A stretch of 64,000 nucleotides of DNA, from assembly GCA_009760855.2 (NCBI GenBank), contig WPIO01000023.1, positions 3,474,501 through 3,538,500 of the forward strand. The letters are read 5' to 3'. Within the stretch, counting starts at the first letter, position 1. Each line of letters starts with the position of its first letter. Positions 34,850 to 48,000 of the stretch are shown here, piece by piece. The notes beneath the pieces were generated by a model, which saw nothing but the letters and a program-made list of their open reading frames with translations, made no database searches and was not told where the DNA came from. Both the position numbers and the translations under genes were made by a program. Source of the stretch: Cristatella mucedo (Eukaryota; Bryozoa; Phylactolaemata; Cristatellidae).

Positions 34850-34857
34850 GTGTGATG

Positions 34858-35497
34858 AACCGAATAACTGTCTAGAGCTGCGGCAACTGCTTAGTGTGCT
34901 GCAGCCACCGAAAACGCACTTCTTAGTTTATGGCACCGATCGACGCGATTGTGCTGTACCCGCTATTACCAGATATAAGGTCCGAGGCGAGACTAAAACG
35001 GATATACTCACTGACGCAAGGGGCATGTTGTTGTTAAGCGGATGGGCTGATCGGCATAGCAGATCACTGGTCAGACGGTAGTGAGGATGGAAATGTCAGC
35101 TGTGTCTCAGGAACTCATGCAGCCATGCAGCTGGTGCCGGTGGGCAATAAACAAACGATGGATTAGGGCAAATGTTTGTTCGCGGGGGGGGAGGGGTAGG
35201 ACGAGAAGCTATAAGTTAGGCTCATGTTTTGACTGTATATACGTATCCCTATATGGCGTAGCATATTTATATGTGTATTTGGAAACCTGAAAGCAGGTTT
35301 CATGTACAATTTAGTCGTAAGTTGAGCCTGCAGATTCTTGCTGGTGGCAATATCAATCAAGTTCGACCATATCGCACTGGTTCTCAACTCCGATGGTGTC
35401 TTTCGACCACACCGAGGAACGAGGTATAGTTCACTGGGTTGATCTTCAGCCCACGCTTAGGTGACGGGCTTTGGCTAGGGCGTGATAGCTCCAGGAC
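34858..35497. other. Intergenic, no recognised gene
   Basis: A G-run (GCGGGGGGGGAGGGG) lies near 35190. No coding family recognised. Confidence 0.4.
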
Positions 35498-35555
35498 AAA
35501 TGTAAAGTGTCTAGAAAGATTTAGTTGTCTGGTGGCGTTATCTTAATGTCTTATC
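35498..35555 (+). mobile_element. LINE tail fragment
   Basis: CAAATGTAAAGTGTCTAGAA, GTTGTCTGGTGGCGTTATC. Confidence 0.65.
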
Positions 35556-35743
35556 ATTTATTCCTACGGTTATTTTATACTTTATGAGAGAATAATTCCC
35601 GTTCAGAGTGCCAGAAATTACCATTAGCCAATTCTCAGGCAAGGTTCTCCTAATCTAAAAGCAGGGCAAAAATCCTTGGCTTTAAATCAATTACTCGAAA
35701 GAGTCATGCCGCTGTGTACAGTGTGAATGCCTGTGTATACAAT

Positions 35744-35893
35744 TTAGCTGATTTAACAACCTTATTTGTATAGAGACAGAAAATCCATTACTGTTATCAT
35801 CACCGCTTGCAGCGGAAAATACGGGATTGCCCGCTGCAGGACTCGAAGGCACGACCTGGGTAGTGATCTACAAGCGTTTTACCCCTGCTTTGC
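35744..35893 (-). repeat. tRNA-derived SINE, family B
   Basis: Antisense, diverged: TTAGCTGATTTAACAACCTT, CACCGCTTGCAGCGG, GGACTCGAAGGCACGACCTG. Confidence 0.75.
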
Positions 35894-37611
35894 AATTGTA
35901 GACAGGCAACCGGTAAGAGAGCGGACCTCTAAGTTGAATAACGGCGCATACAATTTCCCTGACATAATCTACCGAGAAATATCCCTATCAAGCAGATGAA
36001 CGATCAGATAATAAATGGCAACACTATTACGTCGGTGCTATTTCTAGCTGCAAGTTCGCCTCAGGCGAAGGCTCGGTTCTGTAGTCTGGTCTGCAGACTG
36101 CCGCAACTACCTTGTTGACAAAACCTGTTCGCGATAGCTTCTGGGTTATGGAAGTAGGGCTTACACTGCACGGATTGTAGGCGAGCTGACCTTCGTTAGA
36201 TAAAGATTCGCTAATACAAAGCAAAACCAGAGAGGATCTTCATTGGATCAGATCGAAAACGAAATGACAACTGTGTAAGCAATAGCGTCAACTACTGAAT
36301 CCCCTTTTTCTAAGTGCCGTGCATGTCCGTCATTCAGCACTTCCTGTTCTAAAGCCCCTCGATTACTACAGGGCCGTATTACCAGGTTATGAAAAGTTCC
36401 CGCCATTACGGCGGTCTGCTAGGCTAATGAGCCCTTTCCGTTCTGTGAATGGTAATCCCGACGCACACACCTTTCTCATTTGACCAATCAGAGCGCTTCT
36501 GCATATAGGTCAGCGTTGAATAGCCACATTAAGGGCGGCTCCATCTGGGTGCCTGGCTGCTTTTCCGGAAGCTGTCGCCGGGTCTACGGTGTTGAGTTGG
36601 CGTCTGCCTAATCTCGTTGACCAAGTCTGCGCTGCAAGTGACACAATAGTAAGTCCCGTGCTCATATGGTTTGGCATTTAATTCGCCCCTACCTAGAGGG
36701 ACTGCTCGGTAAAAACTTAAGCTGTTTCGCTGCGTCATCCAACGCCGACCTCGAGCTCTGCACATTCTGTAGCTGACTGGAGGCTGCTGACGGCTGCAAC
36801 TAAGTTAACAACGAACGCCCGTTATTGAATACTGCCCGAAGAATCTCAGACTTCCCGTTTTTTCTCGCCGCAAGAACCAGATGGTGATCAATGTGGCTAA
36901 ATAATGCAAGCACCAACCACAGTTGCCAATTGACCCCGGCTGTTAACTTCGTTCGGGCGCAGGCGGCCGCTGATTTCAGCTCGCCGCCGTCCAAGTTATC
37001 TAACTTCTTCCTCGGCAGCTATTGGATTAGGCTGTCGGCTTTTGCTGCCTCATCAGATCTAAACCTTTTTGATATGGGATGAACCGGGTGCGCTGGCTCT
37101 TCACGACCCAGTCATGAGTTCGAGTGATGCAGTAGGCAAGCCACCAAGAAAGTCAACGGAAAATGGAGGAATGAGGCTGTTATATCGCCCAACCTTTGCT
37201 ACATTTTCCTCTGTTAAAGCTTAAGTCATCACTTGCTGATCGTAATCCGTTAGGGCCAGACCGGCAGCTAGCTGACCCATCCTCCATCTTCTCATCACTG
37301 ACCCCTATTTGCTACATGCAAGTGCCGGTCCAGCCTTCCGCATAGTCTTTCTTATGATAATGTCTCGTCACACGCTGCATTTGGTGTGTTCCTCTGTCAG
37401 TCGAGCCCGCTGGGTCATTCACTAATGCTGCTCCACTGTTGCCAATTAAAAGAAAAATACTTACAGCAATATGAATAAAACCTTTAGATCGTGCACTATG
37501 AGTGCTAAATCTCTTGCTAGGCATTTTAGATATGCTTAAAAAGAAGCATGTCAATTACTAAGTGATAACATGAACAATTTCAGCCCGCATAAGCACGATA
37601 GGCGTCGCGAT
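35894..37611. other. Intergenic, no recognised gene
   Basis: Mixed composition, with short open frames that match no family I know and no repeat copy recognised. Confidence 0.4.
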
Positions 37612-37760
37612 GGCTGCAATGTGATGTAATGTATCTCCACTTGTAACCCCACCAAGTCACAGAGACTAAGTGGGTGTGGTGTTATGCAGGAGAGTTTTCT
37701 ATAGCACACATAAAGCCTTGGCGGCTTTCGATGCAGTAGCCAACAGAATTCATCTTGCAA
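37612..37760 (-). mobile_element. Second LINE family, 3' tail
   Basis: Antisense of the tail: GATGTAATGTATCTCCACTT, GTTATGCAGGAGAGTTTTCT, TATAGCACACATAAAGCC, TGGCGGCTTTCGATGCAGTA. Confidence 0.75.
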
Positions 37761-37846
37761 CAAAGACAGAATTAGCAGCATAGCTGAGTCAGAAGGGCAG
37801 ATGAGGTAGTGAGTAGAATTGAAGTAGCAACTCCTACTAGAAGTGT

Positions 37847-38006
37847 GCCGCCATGGCACACTAGGTAAGGCGGTTGCATTTCAGGATCTTGGTTCCATGA
37901 TCATGGGTTTGAATCCTGATGGGGCGATCCTTTATTGCTATCCCAGTAGTGGTGAATAGCCGTAAAGGCTCTTTTGTTGCTATACAAAAGAGGCCGTTAA
38001 ATCAGA
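37847..38006 (+). repeat. tRNA-derived SINE, family B
   Basis: GCCGCCATGGCACACTAGGT, B box ATGGGTTTGAATCCTGATG, TAGCCGTAAAGGCTCTTTTG, and the end CCGTTAAATCAG. Confidence 0.85.
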
Positions 38007-38029
38007 ACGGCTGGAAAGGATGTGCCAGA

Positions 38030-38165
38030 GTCGGCAACAGGGGAGTAGATGTCGCATAAGAATTGTGGAAGTCCATACTGCGCAGTTGGATTTTTAGCTT
38101 CCTTTTAAACGTCGTCAAGTCAGAAGCTGTCGTAATCTTAGTCGGTATTGAGTTCCAGGCCGTTG
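38030..38165 (-). mobile_element. LINE coding fragment, antisense
   Basis: AGCTTCCTTTTAAACGTCGT and GAGTTCCAGGCCGTTGC match the antisense end of the LINE ORF. Confidence 0.65.
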
Positions 38166-38374
38166 CCCTTAGTAGCTGATGGCAGTCGATGTCAAGGTCA
38201 TAATGATTATGCTTGTGACAGAGTCATCTTTCACTTGTAGCCTACCCTACCAGAATAATGTTCGTTTGGTGAGTTGTAGTTGTACTCTTGTAATTTTGTC
38301 TCGTGTCACGTGCTCATCGAGCCCCAACGAGTAGATTGACAAGCATGCCGTCGACATTGCCCTTCCCAAGCAAC

Positions 38375-39889
38375 TCGTGTGCGGCAACGAGTCCTCGAAA
38401 GATCGGGTCTCTCCCCACTTCTTGACCCGCCACGTTTGTCTGCCACTGCCATGCAGCCAGACATGCACACCAAGCCATTGCTGCTGGGATCTGGCATGGT
38501 TAGAGTGTCTCTACTTGCTTTGCTCGATCTCGAGGCAGCTTTTGATACTATCGATCAAAAAGTTCTTCTAGAGCACCTCTCGTCTCGCCTGGGCATCACT
38601 GGCACTGCTCTGTAATGGTTCAGGTCCTATCTCAGTAGCAGACTCCAGAGTATTTTGACGTGAATGGACAAAGATCATCCGAGGTACCTCTGAAATATGG
38701 GGATCTCACTGCTCCGTGCTAGGTCCGGTTCTTTTCACGGTTTATACTCTCCCTCTTGCTGATGTGATTGCCAAGCACAATCTAGGCTTTCACTTCTATG
38801 CAGATGACACTCAGTTGTACCTTTGCATTTATCCCTCCCAGCCTTCGAGCACCTTGAGTTCTCTCAGCTCACTTGCTGCATGTATTGATGACATCCACAC
38901 ATGAATGGAAGCAAATGTTCTAAAACTAAACGATGATAAAAACCAACTTACTAGTTATGGGCAAACCCAGTTTGATTCGGAAATTGGAAAGGCTGACGCT
39001 CAAAATTGTCTCTGTCAGCTTTATCTCCGGTTGAATCAGCTCGAAATCTAGGTGTCATGTTCCAAAGTGACCTCTCGCTAGACGACCACATCAGCTCCAC
39101 AGTCAAGTCTGCCTACTTTCAGCTACATAACATTGCTAAAATTCAGGCTTGTTTAGATAAGGATACCACGTCTAAGTTGGTCCATGCATTTGTGACATCC
39201 AGTCTTGACTTCTGTAACTCACTGCTTGCTGGCCTACCGGCATGTGCAATCGGGCGGTTACAGATGGTGCAAAACTCTGCATCTAGGCTTGTCTGTCGTG
39301 AGCGGCACAGTTGCCACATCACACCACTTCTCGCCGACCTGCACTGGCTACCAGTCAAGCAATGGATCGATTTCAAGGTCTTGTCACTCACTTTTAGGTC
39401 ACTTCATTCTTTGGCTCCAGCCTACCTCTCAGATCTACTTCCCCACCAGGCCAAGCATCGTACCACCCGCTTTTCGGAATCCAAGAGTTTACCAATACCT
39501 CGTACAAACCTCAAATCCTTCGGAGACCGTGCATTTAGTTCGCATGCTCCCAATGCCTGGAACTCCCTTCCGACATGAGTCAGAACATCCCCTGACTTGA
39601 CCACATTCAAAAAGAACTTAAAAACACACCTATTGATGACAGCATTTAGTGGGTCCCTGTGATTCGTCCTTCATGTGCTTATGCGTACTGACACTGTGCA
39701 TGCTGCCACTAACCACATTTTCATGCCGACCCTTTGCATATCACCCCTAGCCATGTTATTCATGTTTATCAAGCATGATATTACTCACCATTCAATCGTG
39801 CTGCCTTTGCAGCAAATGTAAAGCGCCTAGAAAGAGATTGAATTGTCTAAGGGCGCTTTATCAAGTGCATTTTTACTATTATTATTATC
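38375..39889 (+). mobile_element. CR1/L2-like LINE, RT core to 3' end
   Basis: Encodes [50 protein letters not shown] (the catalytic YADD motif of RT) and the C-terminal frame 39006-39578. It ends GTAAAGCGCCTAGAAAGAGA, GGGCGCTTTATCAAGTGCAT, (TTA)n. Frameshifts and a TGA (about 38904) break the ORF. Its 3' end lies 376 bp before the start codon of the GH63-like gene. Confidence 0.92.
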
Positions 39890-40265
39890 TGGAGGAATAC
39901 CGACGCCTGTTGTGCACACATGCCATGCCGGTGTGCACCTATCCACAGAGCTGCAGCCGACAGCTCCAGTGTGGAGACAACAGAGTGCAGTCAGCTGCAT
40001 TTGGCGTGTGTGCTGGACGTCGCCAGAAAGAAGCCGCACTGCTCAGCGCTTCGCTGGTATCCCTCAGCCAGTCGCTGCTTGCCGGTCTGAGCGCTTTTAG
40101 AAGGACCGACTTGCTTGGCCTCGCTTGACTCAGCTGTCCAGCTGCAGCAGTGTCCTGTGCTGTCACTTTTCGTGCTGCTTTCGGTGATCTTGCAGGAACG
40201 CCAGGACAGAGTTCGTGCAAGTTGATTTCACGGCAGCGCCAGTGAAGCCAGTGAAGAGGGCTGCC
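39890..40265 (+). promoter_or_regulatory. Presumed promoter and 5' UTR of the GH63-like gene
   Basis: Unique DNA squeezed between the LINE tail and the ATG. No clear TATA box seen. An acceptor-like GGTGATCTTGCAG at 40183-40195 could mark a 5' UTR exon. Confidence 0.4.
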
Positions 40266-40390
40266 ATGGCCGAAGAGTCGCGGCTACTTGAAGACAAGGA
40301 CCGGGTGAAGAACTGGAAACGCTGGGGTCCCTACCTCTCCGAGCGTCAGTGGGCCACTGTGAGGGAGGACTATTCAGAGAGCGGCCAGTG
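40266..40390 (+). CDS. GH63-like exon 1
   Basis: Starts at ATG 40266 (context GCCATGG) and encodes [20 protein letters not shown], then [20 protein letters not shown]. This matches the family N-terminus ([19 protein letters not shown]). The donor is GTGAGA, phase 2. Confidence 0.9.
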
Positions 40391-41958
40391 GTGAGAAACG
40401 AGGAAGCTTGCACCGCCTGCCTGCTCCTTGTTTGGCCTGTGCTGCTGCTGCTGCCCAGACTGCTGCTGCTGCTGCCTAAACTTGCACCATTTTTCATTCT
40501 CTTTTCAGTTGGGACTACTTCCCGCACGACCATGCCAGGTCCCGTGCCTACCGTTGGGGTGAAGACGGCCTTCTGGGAATAACGGACAGGGAATGCCGCC
40601 TGTGCATAGCGTTGGCCTTGTGGAATGGAAAAGACCCCATACTGAAAGAGAGGCTGTTTGGACTGACTGGAAGCCAGGTAGCAGCATGGCTGCTTTTCGC
40701 AAAGCAGGAGGCGCCACCGACGTGGCCAGCTGCTTCACGAGCCGGAAGAGCCGCCCGCGAGACAGTGCTGCCCTCGGCCAATGCGTCCTCTTCCGACCTG
40801 AGCACGGCCGACTCGAGAGAGACTTTTCTACTGCAGTTAGGTCTAACCAACTCTGCGAGGTTTGACACAGGCGAATTTCTGCTCGAACGAAATAGCTCAC
40901 AAGGCAAACTGCATGCAAGTTTTAGTGAAAAATATAGCACGCATCGTAGCAATTAGAACACAGGACCAGAGGTGCTGTAAAAAAAATCTTAGCTTCTTCC
41001 GCAGTCTCATTGATATAATAATACATTTGTATCTCTTTCGATCTCTTTCTAGGCACCTTACATTTGATGCAAAGGAAGCATGATCGAATAATTATTGGTA
41101 GCATGCTCAATGACAACAAGCATAGCGTGGTTAGAGATGACTTGCACAGAGGGTCAGCATGCAAATATGGTTAGTGACAGAATATATAGCAGCCGAAGAG
41201 CCGAAACTGCTATTTCCACCACTCGCATTTGGCAAAAGAGGATTTCCCACTGCAGGACTCGAACCCACGACCCGGGTCTTGAAGAATAGCCTACTTACCC
41301 TGTGCTAAGGCCTTGCTATATCGTGCTGCCAGCACCTGGACAGAACTCGTTAGACCAGCGTGGGGTAAGGGAAGCTGCCAGCAAGGCTATTCCGGGAGAA
41401 CTTGGCTGGAGGTCGTCTAAGGTGCCACATCGTTTGCTAAGTCTTCCCACCCCGGGCCACCCCTCCCCCCTGGAGATGCTCCCAGAACCCACCGTCAGGT
41501 TAATGCTGCCGGGCAGTAGTTGAGCTGTTAGCTTTGGGGATTACTTTGCTCGTGATCAGTGAGTCTTCATAGCGAATCTGCTCAGACATGTCAGCGAAAG
41601 CCTGCACCTGAAGGCAGAAGCCTCGTGAGCAGTGCTTTTCACACTCAAGTCTTGCAGCTGGTTCAGCAAAGTCTTGCTGCACACCGTTGCTCTTTGTAGG
41701 GGAATCACGGGGAAGACTGCAAGGAGTGCTACTACTACCTCGACTCGACGCCGACTCATTCGTACATGAAAGCACTTTATAAGTACCCGCAAGCGCCATA
41801 TCCGTACAGCCAGCTCGAGTCTGTAAATGGATCGAGAAGTAAAGATCTTCCTGAATATGAACTTGAGGACACGGGTACTTGCTAGACAGCCCCCTAATTC
41901 TTTTGGAACTGCTGTTATATATACTTCTTTTATATTTGCGATTGCTACCACAACAGTA

Positions 41959-42009
<51 letters not shown>

Positions 42010-45000
42010 CTTGGCATGTGTTGGAGCTGCTTTTACTCGTGGCTTGTGCTGCTGCTGCTGCTACTGCTGCTCCCCTCCCCCCCAGTGCTGGCATCGTGCA
42101 TACTCACGACTTCAGGTGTCTTCGCCGACAACCGGTACTGGGATGTGCTTGCCGAGTATGCCAAAGCTGACGACAACGACCTGCTGTGCCGTTACACTGT
42201 AACAAATCGTGGGCCTGACTCTGCAGTTCTGCACGTTCTTCCTACCATATGGTTTCGAAACACGTGGATCTGGGGCTGCAAGCATGAGGTGAGCACAGCA
42301 GTGCCACGTCGTCATTCCTTATGTGATCTGAATAGTTTACACCGAAAAAAGAAATGGGTGTCTAAGCCAAGCCTAACGCCTGCCTGATTACCGAGCGGTG
42401 GAGTGATTGTGCAGACCGCATACAGCTCTGCATGGCCATACGTCGAGTTGAAGCGATCTAGTCAATGCATAACCTCATCTGCATAATGCTGTTCATGCTT
42501 TTGTTGTTGGCGATGTTGCTCTCTCGGCTTTCCATGAGTCATCCGGTGTTTGCCCCCACCCAATAAATACTCCTGTCCGACTCTTGGTGCAGCTAGTGGC
42601 CAGGCCCTGGCTTCCTAAACCGGTTTTATCTTTCTACCTTGCTCTCTTTTCTGTCTGAACTAGGACTGCTACCCTCTCATAAATGTTTGTGAAAATTGTT
42701 TAGGATTCCTAGGTCCAGCATACTCATGCATTTGGAGGGAGATAATAATGATAATATTAATAATAATAATAATAATAATACATTTGATATAGCGCCCTCG
42801 GAGAACTCAATCTCTTTCTAGGCACTTTACATTTGCTGCAAAGGAGATACTGTACACAAAGTACATCAGCCGCTAAACCAGTTCTCCGGCTGTTGCTGCC
42901 GACACTGCTCAGTTCTGTGACCAAGGATGTAACTTTACATAATCTATTTAGCCCACCACTATCTATTTAGCCCACCACAGTTCTCAAGCATGATTCTGCT
43001 GTCTGAAGGCTAGCCACAACTGTTGTCTAGCAGTTGAGAACGCTTGGTGGCACTGAGTGCAAGCCATCTATATTCCACCTCGTGTTCGTCCATGCACAGC
43101 ATTCTGCTACCAGTTTACATCAAGTGATTTAAGCCTTTGATTTTGGAAATTTGTCTCCAGAATTACAGCTACTACAATTAATCTAATACGACAGTGCACT
43201 GCCATACTAACTGTATTGTAATGAAAATACTTGCATTTCCGGTTTGTGTGCTAAATATTTCACCTTGTGGGCTATGAGTCTGGCTGGCTTCTTGTGCCTG
43301 AAATCTGTAGAATAATAAATAAAAAAACTTATTATCCTTATCAACCGGCTATCTTCAGACTAGGTCTGTAATATCACTCAGCAATATCTGGTTCACGTGG
43401 TACTACCGGCAGAGCTCACAAAGGTAAAATGCAAATGCATCCTCAGAAGGATGGAGAAGTATCCCCTTCATTTGCCCTCGTACTACTGGTACTGCATTAC
43501 TGGCACTGCATTGCAATGGTTCAGGTCCTATCTCATTGGGAGACTCCAGAGTATTGAAATGAATGAACAAAGATCATCAGAGGAACCTCTGAAATATGGG
43601 GCACCTCAGAGATCTGTGCTTGGTCCTGTTCTTTTCATGGCTTATACTCTTCCTCTTCCCGATGTGACTGCCAAGCACAATCTAGGCTTTCACTTCTATT
43701 CGGATGACTCTTATTTGTACCTTTACTTTGATCCCTTCCAGCCCTTCATCATGTCGGATTCTCTCAACTCCCTTGCTGCATGTATTTATGACATGCACGC
43801 ATGGATTGCAGCAAGTTTTTTATATTAAATTATGATAAAACTGACTGACTAAATATGAGTAAACCAACTGTGATTCAGAAATTGGAAAGGCTAACGTTAA
43901 AATCGGCCCTTCTAGCATATCTCCTGTTGAATCTGCGCAAAATCTAGGTGTCACGTTCTGAAGTGACCTTACATTAGACGACCATATCAGCTCCACTATG
44001 AAGTTTGCCTTACTTTCAGCTACATAGGATTGCTCAAATTAAGGGTTGTTTAGACAGGGATACCACATCTAAGTTGATCCATGCATTTGTTACATCCCGT
44101 CTTGACTTCTGTAACTCACTGCTTGCTGGTCTACCGGCCTGTGCAATCAGGCGCTTACAGCTGGTGCAAAACTCTGTAGCTAGGCTTGTCTGTCGTGAGC
44201 CTAGCAGTTGCTACATCTCACTACTTCTCACCGACCTATACTGGCTCCAAATCAAGCAACGCATCGACTTAAAGGTTTTGTTGCTCACTTTTAGGTCCCT
44301 TCATTCACCCATCACGATCTACTCCCCCACCAGGCTAAGCATCGTGCCACCTGGTTTTCGGAATCTGTTACCCATACCTCGTGCAAATCTTAAATCATTT
44401 GGAGATCGTGCCTTTAGTTTGTATGCTCCCTAAGCCTGGAATTCATTCCCAAATTTCGTCACGGCATCCCCTGACTTGACCACATGTAAACAGAAATTAA
44501 AAAAGCACCTATTTATCACAGCATTTAGTAGGCCCCTGTGATTCGTCCTTTATGTGCTTATGCGTGCTGACACTGTGCCTGCTGCCACTAACCACATTTG
44601 CATGCTGACCCTGTGCTACACCCCTAACCATGTTATTCATGTTGTTTATCAAGCATGATATTACTCACCATTCAATCTCGCTTCCCTTGCAGCAAATGTA
44701 AAGTGCCTAGAAAGAGATTGAGTTCTCTGAGGGCGCTTTATCAAGTGCATTATTATTATTGTTATTATTATTATAACTATGCATTTTACCAGTAGCTCAT
44801 CGGCTGCTTGGATGGGGGACAGGCTGGGCCATAAATTGCTGCTCAGATAAACTCAAAGCTTGAAAATCCACAATAGAAACCTGCATGATTTAAAAAAGGT
44901 TAGCTGATTTAACAGGCTCATCTTTAGGTAGAGGAGCCTTACCGGCTAACACCACCACTTGCTGTGAGCAATAAAGGATCGCCCACTTCAGGACTCAGAC

Positions 45001-48000
45001 CCATGATCTGGGTCGTGAAGAGCAAACACCGTACCCCTGGATTAAGACCGGAACCTTCTAGAAACCAGGAGTGAGCTATTTCAGTGATTTATCTAGTGGC
45101 TGAAAAGCAGCACCCCATGCTGAGCTTCCGGTAGAACACTCCTTTAGAATACTCCTTTATCTAGCAATCTCTATCTGCTTTTTTATGCAGTTGCCATTAC
45201 CGGTTATATGTATGCTTAGCTTTAACGTAGATTATTCGAATCGCCTTCAAAATAGTCAGATATCGACCTTTTATATGTTGCAGGTGTTCGAATGTGTTTC
45301 TCTTGGACAAGCCCCGGGTCAATGTAGCAGTGTAGCCCAATACAACCATCGCATACGAACAGTCAGGCTTTTCAACCCTGGCTGTAGCTGAGACTTTTAT
45401 TGATGAACGGCAGCACAGATGACTTAGCTGAATCGTGAATTCGAGAAATGTAAGCAGTAAAACATAGCTACCTTGGTAGTTCATGTACCTACTTATAAGC
45501 ATCGTTGTACCAATGCTCATTCTACTAAAAACGGTCTTGTACTGCCACATTTAGTCTTAGTATGGATAAGAATAAGTTTAAGGGCATAGTATGGTAAAGG
45601 TATAGCAAAGTTCTTGTTGTATCACCCCTACTCATTATGGCATCGTGCAGCAGAGCAAAGCAGTCGCTGTCCGTGGCGGCTCGTTCGTTATACTTTGGCA
45701 GCCTAATCCAATAACGTGCTTCTTTTGTAGGGATGCACAATGAAACCTAAAATAACTGCTTCTCCTGCTTCTCCGGGTCAGCTGGTCTGCACTCACGAGT
45801 CATTGCGTGAGTATTATTAGTTGAAGGAACTAAATGAATGAACATAGACATGTGTAGCAATGCATACTCAAAGGGCTGCCTGGGTGCTTCATATGGGAAC
45901 CAGCATCTTTGGCTTGTCCAAGTGCACCAGGACTTGAACTCACACAATTAACTCAAGCTGTGATCAAGGTGACTGGGAATCTTTGCGCTTCTAATTGGTG
46001 TAATGCTGTAGTGCGACTGTTTTCATGTGCTCACAATTTAGGTGTACTCTTTGGTTTAAGTTATAAACCTTCATTAAGAATACTGATTCCATAGCTAGCC
46101 ATTTTGTTCGATCCCTGTCTAAGATTGGGGACTTTCCACTATGGTGGCAGGCTAAACATTTTACTTGCCCCCTGGTTCTGTCTAGGCCTGACTATTTTAA
46201 TTCAGTTTTGACTGGGCTACTGAAAAAAGCCATTAAGCCTCTTCAGCAAGTGATTAATATGGCTGCAAGGTTAGTTGAAAAATTTGGAGAGGTTCTGCCA
46301 TGTGTCTCCTTCGCTGAACGAGCTGCGATGGATTCTGGTTGATCTACAGAGCCAAATTCTTTCCCTGACCCAAAAGGCCAAGGCCATGGCTTTGCTTCCT
46401 CTTACATAGCTGACTGCTGCATCAGTTTGAGCCTTCTCTGGTCCTCTACGGACAATATGTTAGCTATTCCATTCCTCTGCTTAAAGACTGTTTTCGACCG
46501 GAGCTTTAGCTCTGCAGGTCCTAGACTGTGGAACCCGCTTCTATGATTCTTATGCAACGACAGCTGCTCTCCTGTTGCCGACTACGGCACATCCTTTCCA
46601 GCATCCTGAGCTGCTACTTTCATGCTCCTCACTACTCCAACTGCTCTCCTGACTCTGCTAAGCTTCCTACTTTCTTTTTTTTGCGTGAGATGAAGTCAGT
46701 TGGCTACCGAATGCGTAGCAAAAGCCACTTAGGCTGTGAGGTCACTATACAAAACTCTCCTGCATAACACCAACATAGTCTTTATAGCTTTGTCGAGTTA
46801 CACAAAGAGATAAATTACATTAAATTACAATATAACGATGCCCTAAGCAAATTTTTTGAGCTTTGTAATCCAATTTGCTTGAGCAGCAGCATCCTTAGTG
46901 AAGCATTTTTTGACAGCTCCGCATGTGGTGCTGACACAGCCTGTGCCGGTTTAATCATGGATCTACCCTTAGACAGTAGTTGTGACCAACTGTTGGAATA
47001 CACATAGCTGGGCCAAGGCAATGAACTCTATTTGAGTTCAGATATAACCGACATTTTACTTCTTCGTGTTTGTACTAGCGTTAGATATTATTACAGGCAC
47101 TGCACATTTCCATTCAGCCGGAGTAGCTTGCTAGAAGCTAATTCAAGTAAACTCTCCTCGTCACAGCCCGGTGGGACCTGCCGGTGAGATGGCCCTGTAG
47201 TTTGACATTCTCCAAGCAGCAGGTACACGATACACGATAAACACCCAAGCGGGCTCAAAGTCGTTTATTCACATGGATGTCGCAGCGGGCCATACGGGAC
47301 TGCCCAACCGGGTGTCCTCGACGAAAATCCCCAGGCCTTTGCCACCCATTACTTATTTATCACTGCCATAAATCACAACACCCTATAACCCAACAACAGT
47401 GTCATAATCTCAAAATTGCCCCAGGTCCACTAGATGACACAGCCTCTGATTCGCACAGTTAATACTGTTATTATTTTTTAATATGATACTTGATTAATTA
47501 GAACTGCTATCTATGTTAATTGGCCTTTTGACCTGATGATATTGCTGCATTTGAGAATAGGTCAGAACCAGCTAATGAATGGCAAGACAACATTGGTTGT
47601 CTGCAGGTCCGTAAACCCAGCTGTATGTGTGGCAATACAAACGACATGCTTTGCCTTGCCTACCTGTGAATGCCGATTTACACTGGATGCAAGTAGCCTG
47701 CTCTATGCCTGCCTATTCGTGCCAACTTAATCAGACCTCACCGAAAGGCAGCCGGTGTTAGCTATATCTCGTAAGCGGCAGCCCCGTTGCAAGAGTTCAG
47801 CTAGAATTTCGATGGCCCTGCACAGAGCTTTCAGATTGCCGACCGGTTCGTTGGGCATTCAGACCCAGCTGGTTTTAAACTTTCCTGTGGAGGGTCTAGT
47901 GTGAGAGCCTAGAAACTTAGTGGCAGCCCTGTGCTGTGTGTGTCCTTAGGCCATGTGCCCTTCGAGCGTCCTTGAGAAGGATAGAAAACTAGCAATAACA

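Noticed and set aside
35370-35390. CACTGGTTCTCAACTCC, like a hAT terminal repeat
   Set aside because: No matching second end found nearby.
41556-42017. 153-codon minus-strand frame with an Ala run, and a Leu-rich + frame at 41993
   Set aside because: Products of the CTG repeat and the antisense of exon 3; the true coding strand is clear.
43015-43040. Possible 16-nt micro-exon CAGTTGAGAACGCTTG that would repair the GH63-like phase
   Set aside because: The donor GTGGCA is weak and the six residues do not supply the ~25 expected; likely chance.
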